Below, piece by piece: positions 8,734-17,326 of a DNA stretch of 64,000 nucleotides. Positions within the stretch are counted from its first letter, which is position 1. Every line of letters starts with the position of its first letter. The notes beneath the pieces are model-generated. The model was not told where the DNA came from. It did not search any database and saw only the letters and a program-made list of their open reading frames with translations. The stretch covers positions 124,001 through 188,000 of the forward strand of contig NZ_BCWV01000006.1 of NCBI RefSeq assembly GCF_001894765.1. Reading direction: 5' to 3'. Source of the DNA: Rhodococcoides corynebacterioides NBRC 14404 (lineage in GTDB: Bacteria; Actinomycetota; Actinomycetes; Mycobacteriales; Mycobacteriaceae). Made by a program: the position numbers and the translations under genes.

Positions 8734-9427
8734 CGTCGACCCCGGCTCGATAGCGAGCCACCACCAACTCGGTCACGCCCGGATGCACGCCCAGGGGCTC
8801 CGTCACCCCGGCGGCTCCCGTCGCTCCCAGCCGTGTGTGGAACAGCCCCGGCGCCAACAAATACGAGGCGACGACGACCCGATCGCCCGCGGCGTGTGCC
8901 GTCGCCACCACGTCGGTGACGCGGGGCTCTCCGGTGGCGACGTAGGCCACCTCGACGGGACGCCCGACCACCGTGCCGAGCTGATCCGCGGCGGTCCGAA
9001 CGTCGGCCAGCGCTCGCACGTCCGAGGAGCCGGCCGCGGCCAGCACCACCCGATCCGCGGGTCGCAGTCCCGTGTCCCGGAGTCGCTCCCCCATCACCTG
9101 CGCGAGCGCGGGGTCCGGGCCGATGGCCGGCGTGACGTGCACGTGTCGGTGGCCGCTCTCGGTGATCTCACGCGGGAGGTCGGCGTGGACGTGGTACCCG
9201 GATGCGAGGAACGCGGGGACGGCGATCACCGGCGCGTCGGCCGGGAGGTCCCGCAGGACGTCGGCGGGCGAGGGTCCCAGCACGTCGACGAAGGCCACCC
9301 GCACCGACGGGCCGTGCGTGGGGTCGGAGAGTGCTCCCGCCACGGCGTCGGCGAGCCGGGCGATCGTCTCGACGCCGGCGGGGTTCCGCGTGCCGTGGGC
9401 GACCAGCAGCAGGACGGGATCGGTCAC
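8675..9427 (-). CDS. Sirohydrochlorin ferrochelatase (CbiX/SirB family)
   Basis: A 250-residue class II chelatase. LLLVAHGTRNP at the N-terminus carries the metal-binding His; the second half holds VASYLLAPGLFHTRL with the second conserved His. It should insert iron into sirohydrochlorin to make siroheme, the cofactor of NirB. GTG at 9427 overlaps the upstream gene stop in a GTGA tetranucleotide, so translation is coupled. The order nirB-nirD-hemD-like-chelatase is that of Rv0252-Rv0260c and other actinobacterial nitrite clusters. Cobalt chelation is possible from family membership but less likely in this context. The last 59 bp overlap mobA-moeA. Confidence 0.85.
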   Translation of the reverse strand: MTDPVLLLVAHGTRNPAGVETIARLADAVAGALSDPTHGPSVRVAFVDVLGPSPADVLRDLPADAPVIAVPAFLASGYHVHADLPREITESGHRHVHVTPAIGPDPALAQVMGERLRDTGLRPADRVVLAAAGSSDVRALADVRTAADQLGTVVGRPVEVAYVATGEPRVTDVVATAHAAGDRVVVASYLLAPGLFHTRLGATGAAGVTEPLGVHPGVTELVVARYRAGVDVIWAAAARSRSPRPGPGRD

Positions 9428-10632
9428 GGCACACGCTCCTCGTGGTCGACGGCAGGGGCACCGTCGTCGGGCGACGGGTCGAGATCGAGGCGGTACCCCC
9501 GTTTCACCACGGTCGCGATGGCGCCCGGGGCGTCGAGGGCGGACCGCAGGCGTGCGACGGCGGTCTCCACGGCATGGGTGTCGTCCCCACCGCCCGGCAG
9601 GGCGGCGAGCAGATCCTCGCGCGAGACGACGGCCCCGGGTCGACGGGCCAGGGCGTCGAGGACGGCCAGCCCGGCCCGCGGCACGACACGCGGCTCGCCG
9701 TCGACCAGCACCGTGGTCGAGAGCAGCCGAAGGGCGTGACCGCCGCAGCGCAGCGTGGGAATTCGGGCGGGCAACTCGTCCGCGACGTGTCGGACCAACG
9801 CACCGACGCGGGCGCGGGCGGGGGCCGTCGTCGGGATCCCCATGGCGTCGAACGGCCCGGCCGTGACCGGTCCCACGCAGACCGGGACCACTCGGGTACG
9901 GAATGCGTGTTGGAGCGGAGCGACCAGGCCCGTCTCGGCCGCCCGCATCATCATCGAGGCGACGGCGGGGGCACTGGTGAAGGTGACGGCGTCGAGCTCG
10001 CGGCACACCGCCGCCTCGATCAGTCGGTCCATCGGTGCGGGGTCGTCCGGCGGGACCCACCGGTACACGGGTACCGGGACGACGGTCGCGCCGGCGTCGC
10101 GCAGCCCGTCGCAGAAGTCCGGCAAGGGTTCCCACTCGGTGGTGGCACCGTGCAGCTGCACCGCGACGCGCAATCCGGCGACTCCGTCGGCCAGGAGGTG
10201 CGAGAGCACTTCCGCGGACGATTCCGACTCCGGCGACCACTCCTCGCGTAGGCCGGCGGCGCGCAGTGCCCCGGTGGCCTTGGGGCCACGGGCGATGACT
10301 CGTCCGGCCGAGAGCGCGGCGAGCAACTCCTCCGCCACACCCCACCCCTCGGCCGCCTCGATCCACCCGCGGAACCCGATCCCCGTGGTGGCGACCGTCA
10401 GATCCGGCGGCGCGGCGACGATCTCGCGAGTCCGGGCTTCGAGCTCGACGTCGTCGGCCAACGGCACGAGTCGGATGGCGGGCGCGTGCAGCACCTCCGC
10501 TCCCCGACGGGTGAGCAGCGTCGCCAACTCGTCGGCCCGGCGCGCCGCCGTGATTCCGATCCTGAATCCGGTCAGCGGACGATCCGGGGCGGCCACTCCC
10601 ACCGGAGAGGAGAGATCGGACGGTCGAGTCAC
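9424..10632 (-). CDS. Uroporphyrinogen-III synthase-like protein with C-terminal winged helix
   Basis: 402 residues. The first 260 are a HemD-type synthase fold (GFRIGITAARRADELATLL at the start, TFTSAPAV and VCVGPVTAGPF later). The last 100 match the winged DNA-binding domain of OmpR/PhoB regulators (VSREDLLAALP, VETAVARLRSAL, VVKRGYRL). Rv0260c is built the same way. It may make uroporphyrinogen III for siroheme, regulate the cluster, or sense a tetrapyrrole; sequence cannot decide. ATG at 10632 overlaps the nirD stop (ATGA) and its stop overlaps the chelatase start. Confidence 0.85.
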   Translation of the reverse strand: MTRPSDLSSPVGVAAPDRPLTGFRIGITAARRADELATLLTRRGAEVLHAPAIRLVPLADDVELEARTREIVAAPPDLTVATTGIGFRGWIEAAEGWGVAEELLAALSAGRVIARGPKATGALRAAGLREEWSPESESSAEVLSHLLADGVAGLRVAVQLHGATTEWEPLPDFCDGLRDAGATVVPVPVYRWVPPDDPAPMDRLIEAAVCRELDAVTFTSAPAVASMMMRAAETGLVAPLQHAFRTRVVPVCVGPVTAGPFDAMGIPTTAPARARVGALVRHVADELPARIPTLRCGGHALRLLSTTVLVDGEPRVVPRAGLAVLDALARRPGAVVSREDLLAALPGGGDDTHAVETAVARLRSALDAPGAIATVVKRGYRLDLDPSPDDGAPAVDHEERVP

Positions 10633-11030
10633 GGCGTGGAGTGCTCCGTTCCGATCGTGCGGGGCCGGTCCGCAACGGCGATCAGACCGTCACGCACCTC
10701 GACCTCGTAGGTGTCCAGGCTCACGGTGGGCTCGTCGAGGCAACGGCCGTCCACCAGCGAGAATACCTGCTTCAGCAGAGGCGACGCGACGGTCGGCTCG
10801 CCGGCCCGGTCCCCCACCAGGCCGCGAGACATCACGGCGGCGCATCCGAAGGGGTCGATGTTGTCGACCGCGTACACGCTGTCGTCGCTCAGCCGGAAGA
10901 CGGCCACCTGCCGCCCGTTCGGCAGCAGGACGGCCGCACCGCGGCCGGGAACGAGGACGTCCAGCCGCGTGGCGGTCACCCACCGGTCGGTCGAGCGCGA
11001 CGTCACGGGGCGGGAGTCGATGACGGTCAT
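10629..11030 (-). CDS. nirD: Nitrite reductase small subunit NirD
   Basis: 133 residues, Rieske-like fold. It is the small subunit of the NAD(P)H-dependent assimilatory nitrite reductase in the cytoplasm. YAVDNIDPFG and the C-terminal DTYEVEVRDGLIAV are typical NirD segments. As in most NirD proteins the Rieske Cys/His ligand pairs are missing, so no 2Fe-2S cluster is expected. AGGAGG five bases before ATG 11030 is a strong ribosome site. The gene lies 103 bp after nirB and its stop overlaps the next start (ATGA). Confidence 0.93.
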   Translation of the reverse strand: MTVIDSRPVTSRSTDRWVTATRLDVLVPGRGAAVLLPNGRQVAVFRLSDDSVYAVDNIDPFGCAAVMSRGLVGDRAGEPTVASPLLKQVFSLVDGRCLDEPTVSLDTYEVEVRDGLIAVADRPRTIGTEHSTP

Positions 11031-11133
11031 GGTTACCTCCTGGAATGGGTGACCCGGTAGCCAGTTCTACGGGGCAGGTGTTTCTCGTCGGTTACGGCGC
11101 CGTTGCCCGTGTGTGTGGTCCTGACGGTCGGCC

Positions 11134-13629
11134 CTAGCGGGTGGTGCTCGGCATCCCCAGCAGCACCGGAACCTTGCGGGCCCCGGACTCGTCGAAGGCG
11201 ACGGTGGGGTCCGGCTCGGCGGGGGCGTTGACGAACGAGACGAACCGCGCCAGCTTCTCCTCGTCCTCGAGAACGCCCTTCCACTCGTCGCGGTAGCCCT
11301 CGACGTGCGTGGCCATCGCCGCCTCGAGGTCGGCCGCGATGCCGAGGGAGTCGTCGCACACCACGCTGCGCAGGTGGTCGAGCCCGCCCTCGAGGCTCTC
11401 GATCCACGGCGCCGTCCGCTGCAGCCGGTCCGCGGTGCGGACGTAGAACATCAGGTAGCGATCGATGTAGCGCACGAGCGTCTCGTCGTCGAGACCGGAC
11501 GCGAGCAGGACCGCGTGCTTCGGCGACTGCCCGCCGTTGCCGCCGACGTAGAGGTTCCAGCCGCTCTCGGTGGCGATGATGCCGACGTCCTTGCTGCGGG
11601 CCTCCGCGCACTCGCGCGCGCAGCCCGAGACGCCGAACTTGATCTTGTGCGGTGCCCGCAGACCGCGATAGCGGTGTTCGAGATCGACGGCCATACCCAC
11701 CGAGTCCTGCACGCCGTACCGGCACCAGGTCGAGCCGACGCAGCTCTTCACGGTGCGGAGGGACTTGCCGTAGGCCTGACCGCTCTCCATGCCGGCGTCG
11801 ACCAGCCGCTTCCAGATCGCGGGCAGCTGCTCCACTCGCGCGCCGAACAGGTCGATGCGCTGACCGCCGGTGACCTTGGTGTAGAGACCGAAGTCGCGCG
11901 CCACCTCGCCGATCACGATGAGTTGCTCGGGTGTGCACTCGCCGCCCGGCATGCGCGGCACCACCGAGTAGGTGCCGTTCTTCTGGATGTTGGCGAGGAA
12001 GTGATCGTTCGTGTCCTGCAGTGCGGCCTGCTCACCACCCAGGATGTGGTCCGACGACGTCGAGGCCAGGATCGACGCCACGACGGGCTTGCAGATGTCG
12101 CACCCGGCGCCGCGGCCGTGTGCCGCGACCAGGCCGGAGAACGTCCGGATCCCGGTCGCGGAGACGATCTCGAACAGCTCGCGACGAGACTGGGAGAAGT
12201 GCTCGCACAACGCCGTCGACATCTCGACGCCCGCTGCTGCCAGCAACTGCTTGACGGTGGGCAGGCAACCGCCACAGGTGGTGCCGGCGGTGGTGCAGCC
12301 CTTGATCGCCGCCAGGTCGCACGCGCCGTCGGCGATCGCCGAACAGATCGCCCCCTTGGTGACGGCGTTGCACGAGCACACCTCGGCGTCGTCGGGCAGC
12401 GCGGCGACGCCCAGCTTCTCGCCGGTCGGCGAGATCAACGACGCCGGATCCCCGGGCAGCGGTCGACCGACCATCGGCCGGAGGGTCGCGTAGGCGGACG
12501 CGTCGCCGACGAGGATGCCGCCGAGCAGCGTGGTGGCGTCGTCGGACAGGACGAGCTTGGCGTAGGTCCGCTTGGCGGCGTCGTTCAGCACCACCTCCAG
12601 CGCGCCCTCGGTGGCGCCGAGCGCGTCGCCGAAGCTGGCGACGTCGACCCCCATCAGCTTCAGCTTGGTCGAGAGGTCCGCACCGGGGAATTCCGCTGCG
12701 CCGCCGACCAATCGGTCCGCGACGACCTCGGCGGTCGAGTATCCGGGTGCCACCAGTCCGTAGCAGCGACCCTCGACGGCGGCGCACTCGCCGATGGCCC
12801 ACACGTGCGGGTCCTCGGTGCGGCAGCTCGTGTCCGTGAGCACACCGCCGCGGTCGCCGAGTGCGAGTCCCGCGTCGCGGGCGAGGGCGTCGGCGGGGCG
12901 CACGCCCGCCGAGAACACGAGCAGCGACGCGTCGATCACGGTCCCGTCCGCCAAGGTGACGTCGATGCCGTGGCCGTTGTCCGCCACCGCCGAGGTGCCG
13001 ACTCCGGTGTGCACGACGACGCCCAGTTCGGAGACCAGCCGCTTCAGCAGAGCGCCGCCGCCCTCGTCGACCTGCAACGGCATCAGTCGCGGTGCGAACT
13101 CGACGACGTGCGGCGTCATGCCCATCTGCCGCAACGCATTCGCCGCCTCCAGACCGAGCAGACCGCCGCCGACCACCACACCGACCGCCCCCTCGCCCGC
13201 CGCGTCGGCGCAGGCGCGAATGCGATCGAGATCGTCGACGGTGCGGTAGACGAAGCACCGATCGAGGTCGTGGCCGGGCACCGGCGGGACGAACGGGTAC
13301 GAACCGGTGGCCAGGATCAGCGCGTCGTACGCGACGGAGTCGCCCTCCGAGGTGACGACGACGCGTCGTTCGCGGTCGACCGACACGGCCCGCACGCCGG
13401 TGCGCAGGGTGACGGCGTCGTCTCCGGCGTACTCGTTCCCGGCCAGCGCGAGTTCGCGGTGGTCCCACGTACCCACGTAGGACGACAGGCCCACCCGGTC
13501 GTACGCCGGGATCGGCTCCTCGCACAGCACGGTCACGGTCCAGTCGCCGTCGGTGTCGCGGGCACGCAGCGCCTCGACGAAACGGTGTCCGACCATGCCG
13601 TGTCCAACGACGACTGCGGTGCGGGTCAT
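11134..13629 (-). CDS. nirB: Nitrite reductase large subunit NirB
   Basis: 831 residues. It reduces nitrite to ammonium with six electrons from NAD(P)H. Domains in order: FAD/NAD pyridine nucleotide oxidoreductase (about 1-400; VVVGGGLLGLEAA), a BFD-type 2Fe-2S domain (CSCN and CGGC, about 420-470), and a sulfite/nitrite reductase domain whose siroheme-4Fe4S ligands are in CVGSTWC and GCAREC. ATG 13629 follows GAGGAG and overlaps the preceding stop (ATGA). The neighbours supply nitrate reduction, NirD and siroheme, so the role is assimilatory. Confidence 0.95.
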   Translation of the reverse strand: MTRTAVVVGHGMVGHRFVEALRARDTDGDWTVTVLCEEPIPAYDRVGLSSYVGTWDHRELALAGNEYAGDDAVTLRTGVRAVSVDRERRVVVTSEGDSVAYDALILATGSYPFVPPVPGHDLDRCFVYRTVDDLDRIRACADAAGEGAVGVVVGGGLLGLEAANALRQMGMTPHVVEFAPRLMPLQVDEGGGALLKRLVSELGVVVHTGVGTSAVADNGHGIDVTLADGTVIDASLLVFSAGVRPADALARDAGLALGDRGGVLTDTSCRTEDPHVWAIGECAAVEGRCYGLVAPGYSTAEVVADRLVGGAAEFPGADLSTKLKLMGVDVASFGDALGATEGALEVVLNDAAKRTYAKLVLSDDATTLLGGILVGDASAYATLRPMVGRPLPGDPASLISPTGEKLGVAALPDDAEVCSCNAVTKGAICSAIADGACDLAAIKGCTTAGTTCGGCLPTVKQLLAAAGVEMSTALCEHFSQSRRELFEIVSATGIRTFSGLVAAHGRGAGCDICKPVVASILASTSSDHILGGEQAALQDTNDHFLANIQKNGTYSVVPRMPGGECTPEQLIVIGEVARDFGLYTKVTGGQRIDLFGARVEQLPAIWKRLVDAGMESGQAYGKSLRTVKSCVGSTWCRYGVQDSVGMAVDLEHRYRGLRAPHKIKFGVSGCARECAEARSKDVGIIATESGWNLYVGGNGGQSPKHAVLLASGLDDETLVRYIDRYLMFYVRTADRLQRTAPWIESLEGGLDHLRSVVCDDSLGIAADLEAAMATHVEGYRDEWKGVLEDEEKLARFVSFVNAPAEPDPTVAFDESGARKVPVLLGMPSTTR

Positions 13630-15188
13630 GTCGAGCTCCTCACGAGAGTGGCGGGGCGGGGATCGGAAGACGAAGCGGGAGTGCACGAATCGTCGCCGGG
13701 TGGGTCGACGCGGGGTGGGTCGGCGCTGGTTGGGTCGGCACGGTGCAGCCAGTCGCACAGGCCGTCGACGGCCGAGACGCAGCTGCCGCAGCCGGTGGTG
13801 GCGCGAGTCGCCTGCGCCATCGCCGCGGTGGTGTGGCACCCCCGTCGCCACGCGGACACCAGATGCTTCTTGGTGACGGTGTTGCAGCGGCAGACCACGG
13901 CCGCGTCGGGCATGGTCGACGGAGACGTCGTCTCGGCGGGGCCGCCGGCGAGGTGACCGAGCAGCAGGGTCATCCGGTCGCTCGGAACGGGCGTTCCGGC
14001 GTCGAAGTACTGGCCGAGCGTGCCCACCACCTCGGGGTTGCCGAGCATGACGGCACCGATCAGGCGGTCCTTGCGGACGATCACCTTGGCGTAGCGCCCG
14101 CGGGTGGGGTCGCTGAGGGTGAGGACCTCGGTCTCGTCGTCGTCGGGCGTCTCGACGCAGCCCATCGAGGCGAGGTCGATGCCGTGCGCCTTGAGTCGCG
14201 TCACCACGGCGCTGCCCTCGTAGGCGGGCCCGTCGACACCGCACAGATCGTCGGCGAGAACGGCGGCCATCTCCCACGCGGGCTGCACGAGCCCGTACAC
14301 CTCACCGCGGTGCTCGGCGCAGTCGCCGATCGCGCGGATGTGCGGATCGGAGGTGCGCAACCGGTCGTCGACCACCACGGCTCGTCCGACGTCGAGTCCA
14401 CAGGCGACCGCGAGATCGGTGTTGGGACGGGCGCCGGCGGTGACCACCACGAGATCGGCGTCGACCCCGGTGCCGTCGGTCAGGTCGACCTGGAGCGTGC
14501 CGTCGACGTGTCGTACGGCCGCGGCCCGCGCACCCAGAGCGATGTCCATGCCGAGCTCGCGCAGGACGCGGGCGAGAACGGCTCCCCCGGCCCGATCGAG
14601 CTGCTTCTCCATGGGGTGGGTCTTGGGGTGGACGACGGTCACCTGCGCGCCGCGCAGCGCGGCGCCGCGGGCGGCCTCGACGCCCAGCAGTCCGGCACCG
14701 ACGACGACCACGCGGGAGCCTGGCCCGGCCGACGCGGCGATGACGGCGCAGTCCTCGAGGGTGCGGAAGGTGACGACGCCCGGCGCCGGCCGCCCGTCGT
14801 CGTCACGCATGCCCGGGACCGGCGGCACCGCGGCCGACGAGCCCGTGGCGAGAACGAGCGTGTCGTAGGTGTCGGTGCCGCCGTCGGACCGGGTGATCGT
14901 CCGGCATGCGCGGTCGATACCCGTCACGCTCACCCCGAGGTGGGTCCGGTCGGCATGGTCGTCGACCCACGAGGAGGGGCGCAGCCCGATGTCCTCCGGT
15001 CGCAGTCGGCCCGCGATCACCGTGGAGAGCAGGATGCGGTTGTACGCGGGGTGCGGTTCGTCGCCGTAGACGATCACGCGGACACGCTCACCGGTGGGAT
15101 CGCGGCGCAGCACCTCGTCCTGCAATCGGGCCCCGGCGAGACCGTTGCCGACCACGACGACGCGGTGCGGTGCGGTGGTCACGGTCAT
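13626..15188 (-). CDS. FAD/NAD oxidoreductase with BFD Fe-S domain, nitrate reductase electron-transfer subunit (NasB-like)
   Basis: 520 residues. The N-terminal 390 are an FAD-dependent pyridine nucleotide oxidoreductase (VVVGNGLAGARL near the start, VVVGAGLLGVEAARGAALRG for NAD). Near residues 430-490 is a BFD 2Fe-2S domain (CRCN, then TGCGSC). It resembles the front half of NirB without the siroheme domain. Wedged by ATGA overlaps between the molybdoenzyme and nirB genes, it most likely passes NAD(P)H electrons to the nitrate reductase. The last 30 residues are rich in Pro, Asp and Ser and look like an unstructured tail. Duplication from nirB is an inference. Confidence 0.85.
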   Translation of the reverse strand: MTVTTAPHRVVVVGNGLAGARLQDEVLRRDPTGERVRVIVYGDEPHPAYNRILLSTVIAGRLRPEDIGLRPSSWVDDHADRTHLGVSVTGIDRACRTITRSDGGTDTYDTLVLATGSSAAVPPVPGMRDDDGRPAPGVVTFRTLEDCAVIAASAGPGSRVVVVGAGLLGVEAARGAALRGAQVTVVHPKTHPMEKQLDRAGGAVLARVLRELGMDIALGARAAAVRHVDGTLQVDLTDGTGVDADLVVVTAGARPNTDLAVACGLDVGRAVVVDDRLRTSDPHIRAIGDCAEHRGEVYGLVQPAWEMAAVLADDLCGVDGPAYEGSAVVTRLKAHGIDLASMGCVETPDDDETEVLTLSDPTRGRYAKVIVRKDRLIGAVMLGNPEVVGTLGQYFDAGTPVPSDRMTLLLGHLAGGPAETTSPSTMPDAAVVCRCNTVTKKHLVSAWRRGCHTTAAMAQATRATTGCGSCVSAVDGLCDWLHRADPTSADPPRVDPPGDDSCTPASSSDPRPATLVRSST

Positions 15189-17326
15189 GACGTCGGCTCC
15201 AATCGCACGGCGGCGACCTTGAATTCGGGCATCCGGCTGGTGGGATCGAGCGCGTCGTTGGTGACCAGGTTGGCGCGCTCGGCCCCGGCGAAGTGGAACG
15301 GAAGGAAGACGGTGTCGAGCCGCATCGTCGCCTCGGTACGCACCCGGGCACGGGTGGTTCCACGCCGCGAGACGACGGACGCGTCGTCCCCGTCGGCGAG
15401 ACCCGCTCGCTCCGCGGTGTCCGGGTGGACCTCGACGAACATCGGTCCCGTGGCGTCGACCAGTTCCGCGACCCGTCGGGTCTGGGCGCCGGACTGGTAG
15501 TGCCCGAGGACCCGGCCCGTCGTGGCGAGGAGGGGGAAGTCCTCGTCGGCGGTCTCGGCGGGTCCGACGTGGTCGACGACGGTGAATCGTGCACGCCCAC
15601 TCGGTGTCCGGAACCGGTCGAGGAACAGGCGCGGTGTGCCCGGATGGTCCACCGCGGGGACCGGCCAGTGCAGCGCCTCGCCGGCGTCGAGCCGCTCGTA
15701 GGTCACTCCGGAGTAGTCGGCCGGGCCGCCGGCCGAGGCGCGACGGAGTTCGTCGAACACGGTGGCCGCGTCGCGGGGGAAGCGGTTCGCGGGCTGACCG
15801 AGCCGCTCCGCCAGGTCCGCGAGAATGTCGAGTTCGCCGCGCGCACCGTCCGGAGCACGAAGTGCTCTGCGGCGACGCAGGATTCGCCCTTCCAACGACG
15901 TCATGGTGCCCTCTTCCTCCGCCCACTGGAGCGTGGGCAGCACCACGTCGGCGCGAGCCGCGGTCTCGGAGAGGACGAAATCGGTCACCACCAGGAGCTC
16001 GAGGGCGTCGAGGCGGTCGACGACGTGCGCCGCCCGAGGTGCGGAGACCGCGAGGTTCGATCCGTGCACCAGCAGGGCGCGGGGCCCGTCGGCGCGGCCC
16101 ACGGAGTCGAGCAGTTCGTAGGCGCTCTTCCCCGGACCCGGGATGTCGGCCGGGTCGATGCCCCACACGCCCGCGACGTGCTCTCGCGCAGCGGGGTCGG
16201 TGATGGATCGATAGCCGGGCAGCTGGTCCGCCTTCTGCCCGTGCTCGCGTCCGCCCTGGCCGTTGCCCTGGCCGGTGATCGCCCCGTACCCCGTCCCCCG
16301 GTTCCCGGGCAGTCCGAGGACGAGGGCCAGAGCGATGACGGCGGAGACCGTGTCGGTTCCGGACGCGTGCTGTTCGGCGCCGCGTGCGGTGAGAACGTAG
16401 GCGCCGGTACCGGCGTCGCGGGACGTCGCCAGGGCTCGAACGGTCTCGCGCATCCGCGAGACCGGAACCCCCGTGACCCGCTCGGCTCGCTCGGGCCACC
16501 ACTGAGCAGCCGTCGCCCAGTAGGCGTCGACACCCTCGGTGCGCTCGTCGAGGTAGTCACGGTCGGCGTAGCCCTCGACGACGGCCAGGTGCGTCATACC
16601 CAGGGCGAGTGCGAGATCCGTCCCCGGCGCGAGCTGGAGGTGCATACCGCCGGCCGCCAGTGCCCGGTCCACCGTGGGAGTCCGGCGAGGATCGGCAACG
16701 ATCAGGCCCCCGGCCGCCGCGGCGGTGCCGAGGTGCGCGGTGAAGGGCGGCATGGTCTCCGCGACGTTGCCGCCGAGGATCAGGACGGCGCGGGCGGATC
16801 CGAGGTCGGACACCGGGAACGGCAGGCCCCGGTCCAGACCGAACGCCCGATTGCCCGCCGCCGCGGCCGAGGACATGCAGAAGCGACCGTTGTAGTCGAT
16901 GTTGGAGGTGCCGAGCGCGACGCGGGCGAATTTGCCCAGCACGTAGGACTTCTCGTTGGTCAGGCCACCGGCACCGAACACGCCCACCGAGTCCGGACCG
17001 TGCTCGGCACGCAGCCTGGTCAACGTGTTCGCCACCAGATCCAGAGCGTGCTCCCACGTGGTGGGAACGAGGTCCCCGTCCATGCGGACGAGCGGGGCGG
17101 TCAGGCGATCCGGCACGCGCAGCACGTCGGCGGCCGTCCATCCCTTGCGGCACAACCCCCCTCGATTGGTGGGGAACTGTCGCGGTTCGACCGCTGCCGT
17201 CGCGGGTCCGTCACCGGTGATCGTCATGGCGCACTGCAGTCCGCAGTAGGGGCAGTGCGTGGCGGTCCCGGCGGTGGCGGGTGCGTGCCGCTCGACGCCG
17301 GCCGGACCGAATTCGACGACGGTCAT
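15185..17326 (-). CDS. Assimilatory nitrate reductase catalytic subunit (molybdopterin oxidoreductase)
   Basis: 713 residues, NasA/NarB/NasC-like member of the DMSO reductase superfamily. The N-terminus binds 4Fe-4S (CPYC, LQC, then GLCRKG). GRFCMSSA carries the cysteine expected to ligate molybdenum. GLPGNRGTGYGAITGQGNG fits bis-MGD binding. The C-terminal domain starts near GRVLGHYQSGAQTRR. It reduces nitrate to nitrite in the cytoplasm; no twin-arginine signal is seen. ATG 17326 overlaps the narK stop and its own stop overlaps the next start, both as ATGA. A formate-dehydrogenase-like role is excluded mainly by the nir/narK context. Confidence 0.9.
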   Translation of the reverse strand: MTVVEFGPAGVERHAPATAGTATHCPYCGLQCAMTITGDGPATAAVEPRQFPTNRGGLCRKGWTAADVLRVPDRLTAPLVRMDGDLVPTTWEHALDLVANTLTRLRAEHGPDSVGVFGAGGLTNEKSYVLGKFARVALGTSNIDYNGRFCMSSAAAAGNRAFGLDRGLPFPVSDLGSARAVLILGGNVAETMPPFTAHLGTAAAAGGLIVADPRRTPTVDRALAAGGMHLQLAPGTDLALALGMTHLAVVEGYADRDYLDERTEGVDAYWATAAQWWPERAERVTGVPVSRMRETVRALATSRDAGTGAYVLTARGAEQHASGTDTVSAVIALALVLGLPGNRGTGYGAITGQGNGQGGREHGQKADQLPGYRSITDPAAREHVAGVWGIDPADIPGPGKSAYELLDSVGRADGPRALLVHGSNLAVSAPRAAHVVDRLDALELLVVTDFVLSETAARADVVLPTLQWAEEEGTMTSLEGRILRRRRALRAPDGARGELDILADLAERLGQPANRFPRDAATVFDELRRASAGGPADYSGVTYERLDAGEALHWPVPAVDHPGTPRLFLDRFRTPSGRARFTVVDHVGPAETADEDFPLLATTGRVLGHYQSGAQTRRVAELVDATGPMFVEVHPDTAERAGLADGDDASVVSRRGTTRARVRTEATMRLDTVFLPFHFAGAERANLVTNDALDPTSRMPEFKVAAVRLEPTS

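Noticed and set aside
10629..11030. NirD treated as a true Rieske 2Fe-2S protein
   Set aside because: The CxH and CxxH ligand pairs are absent, as in most NirD proteins.
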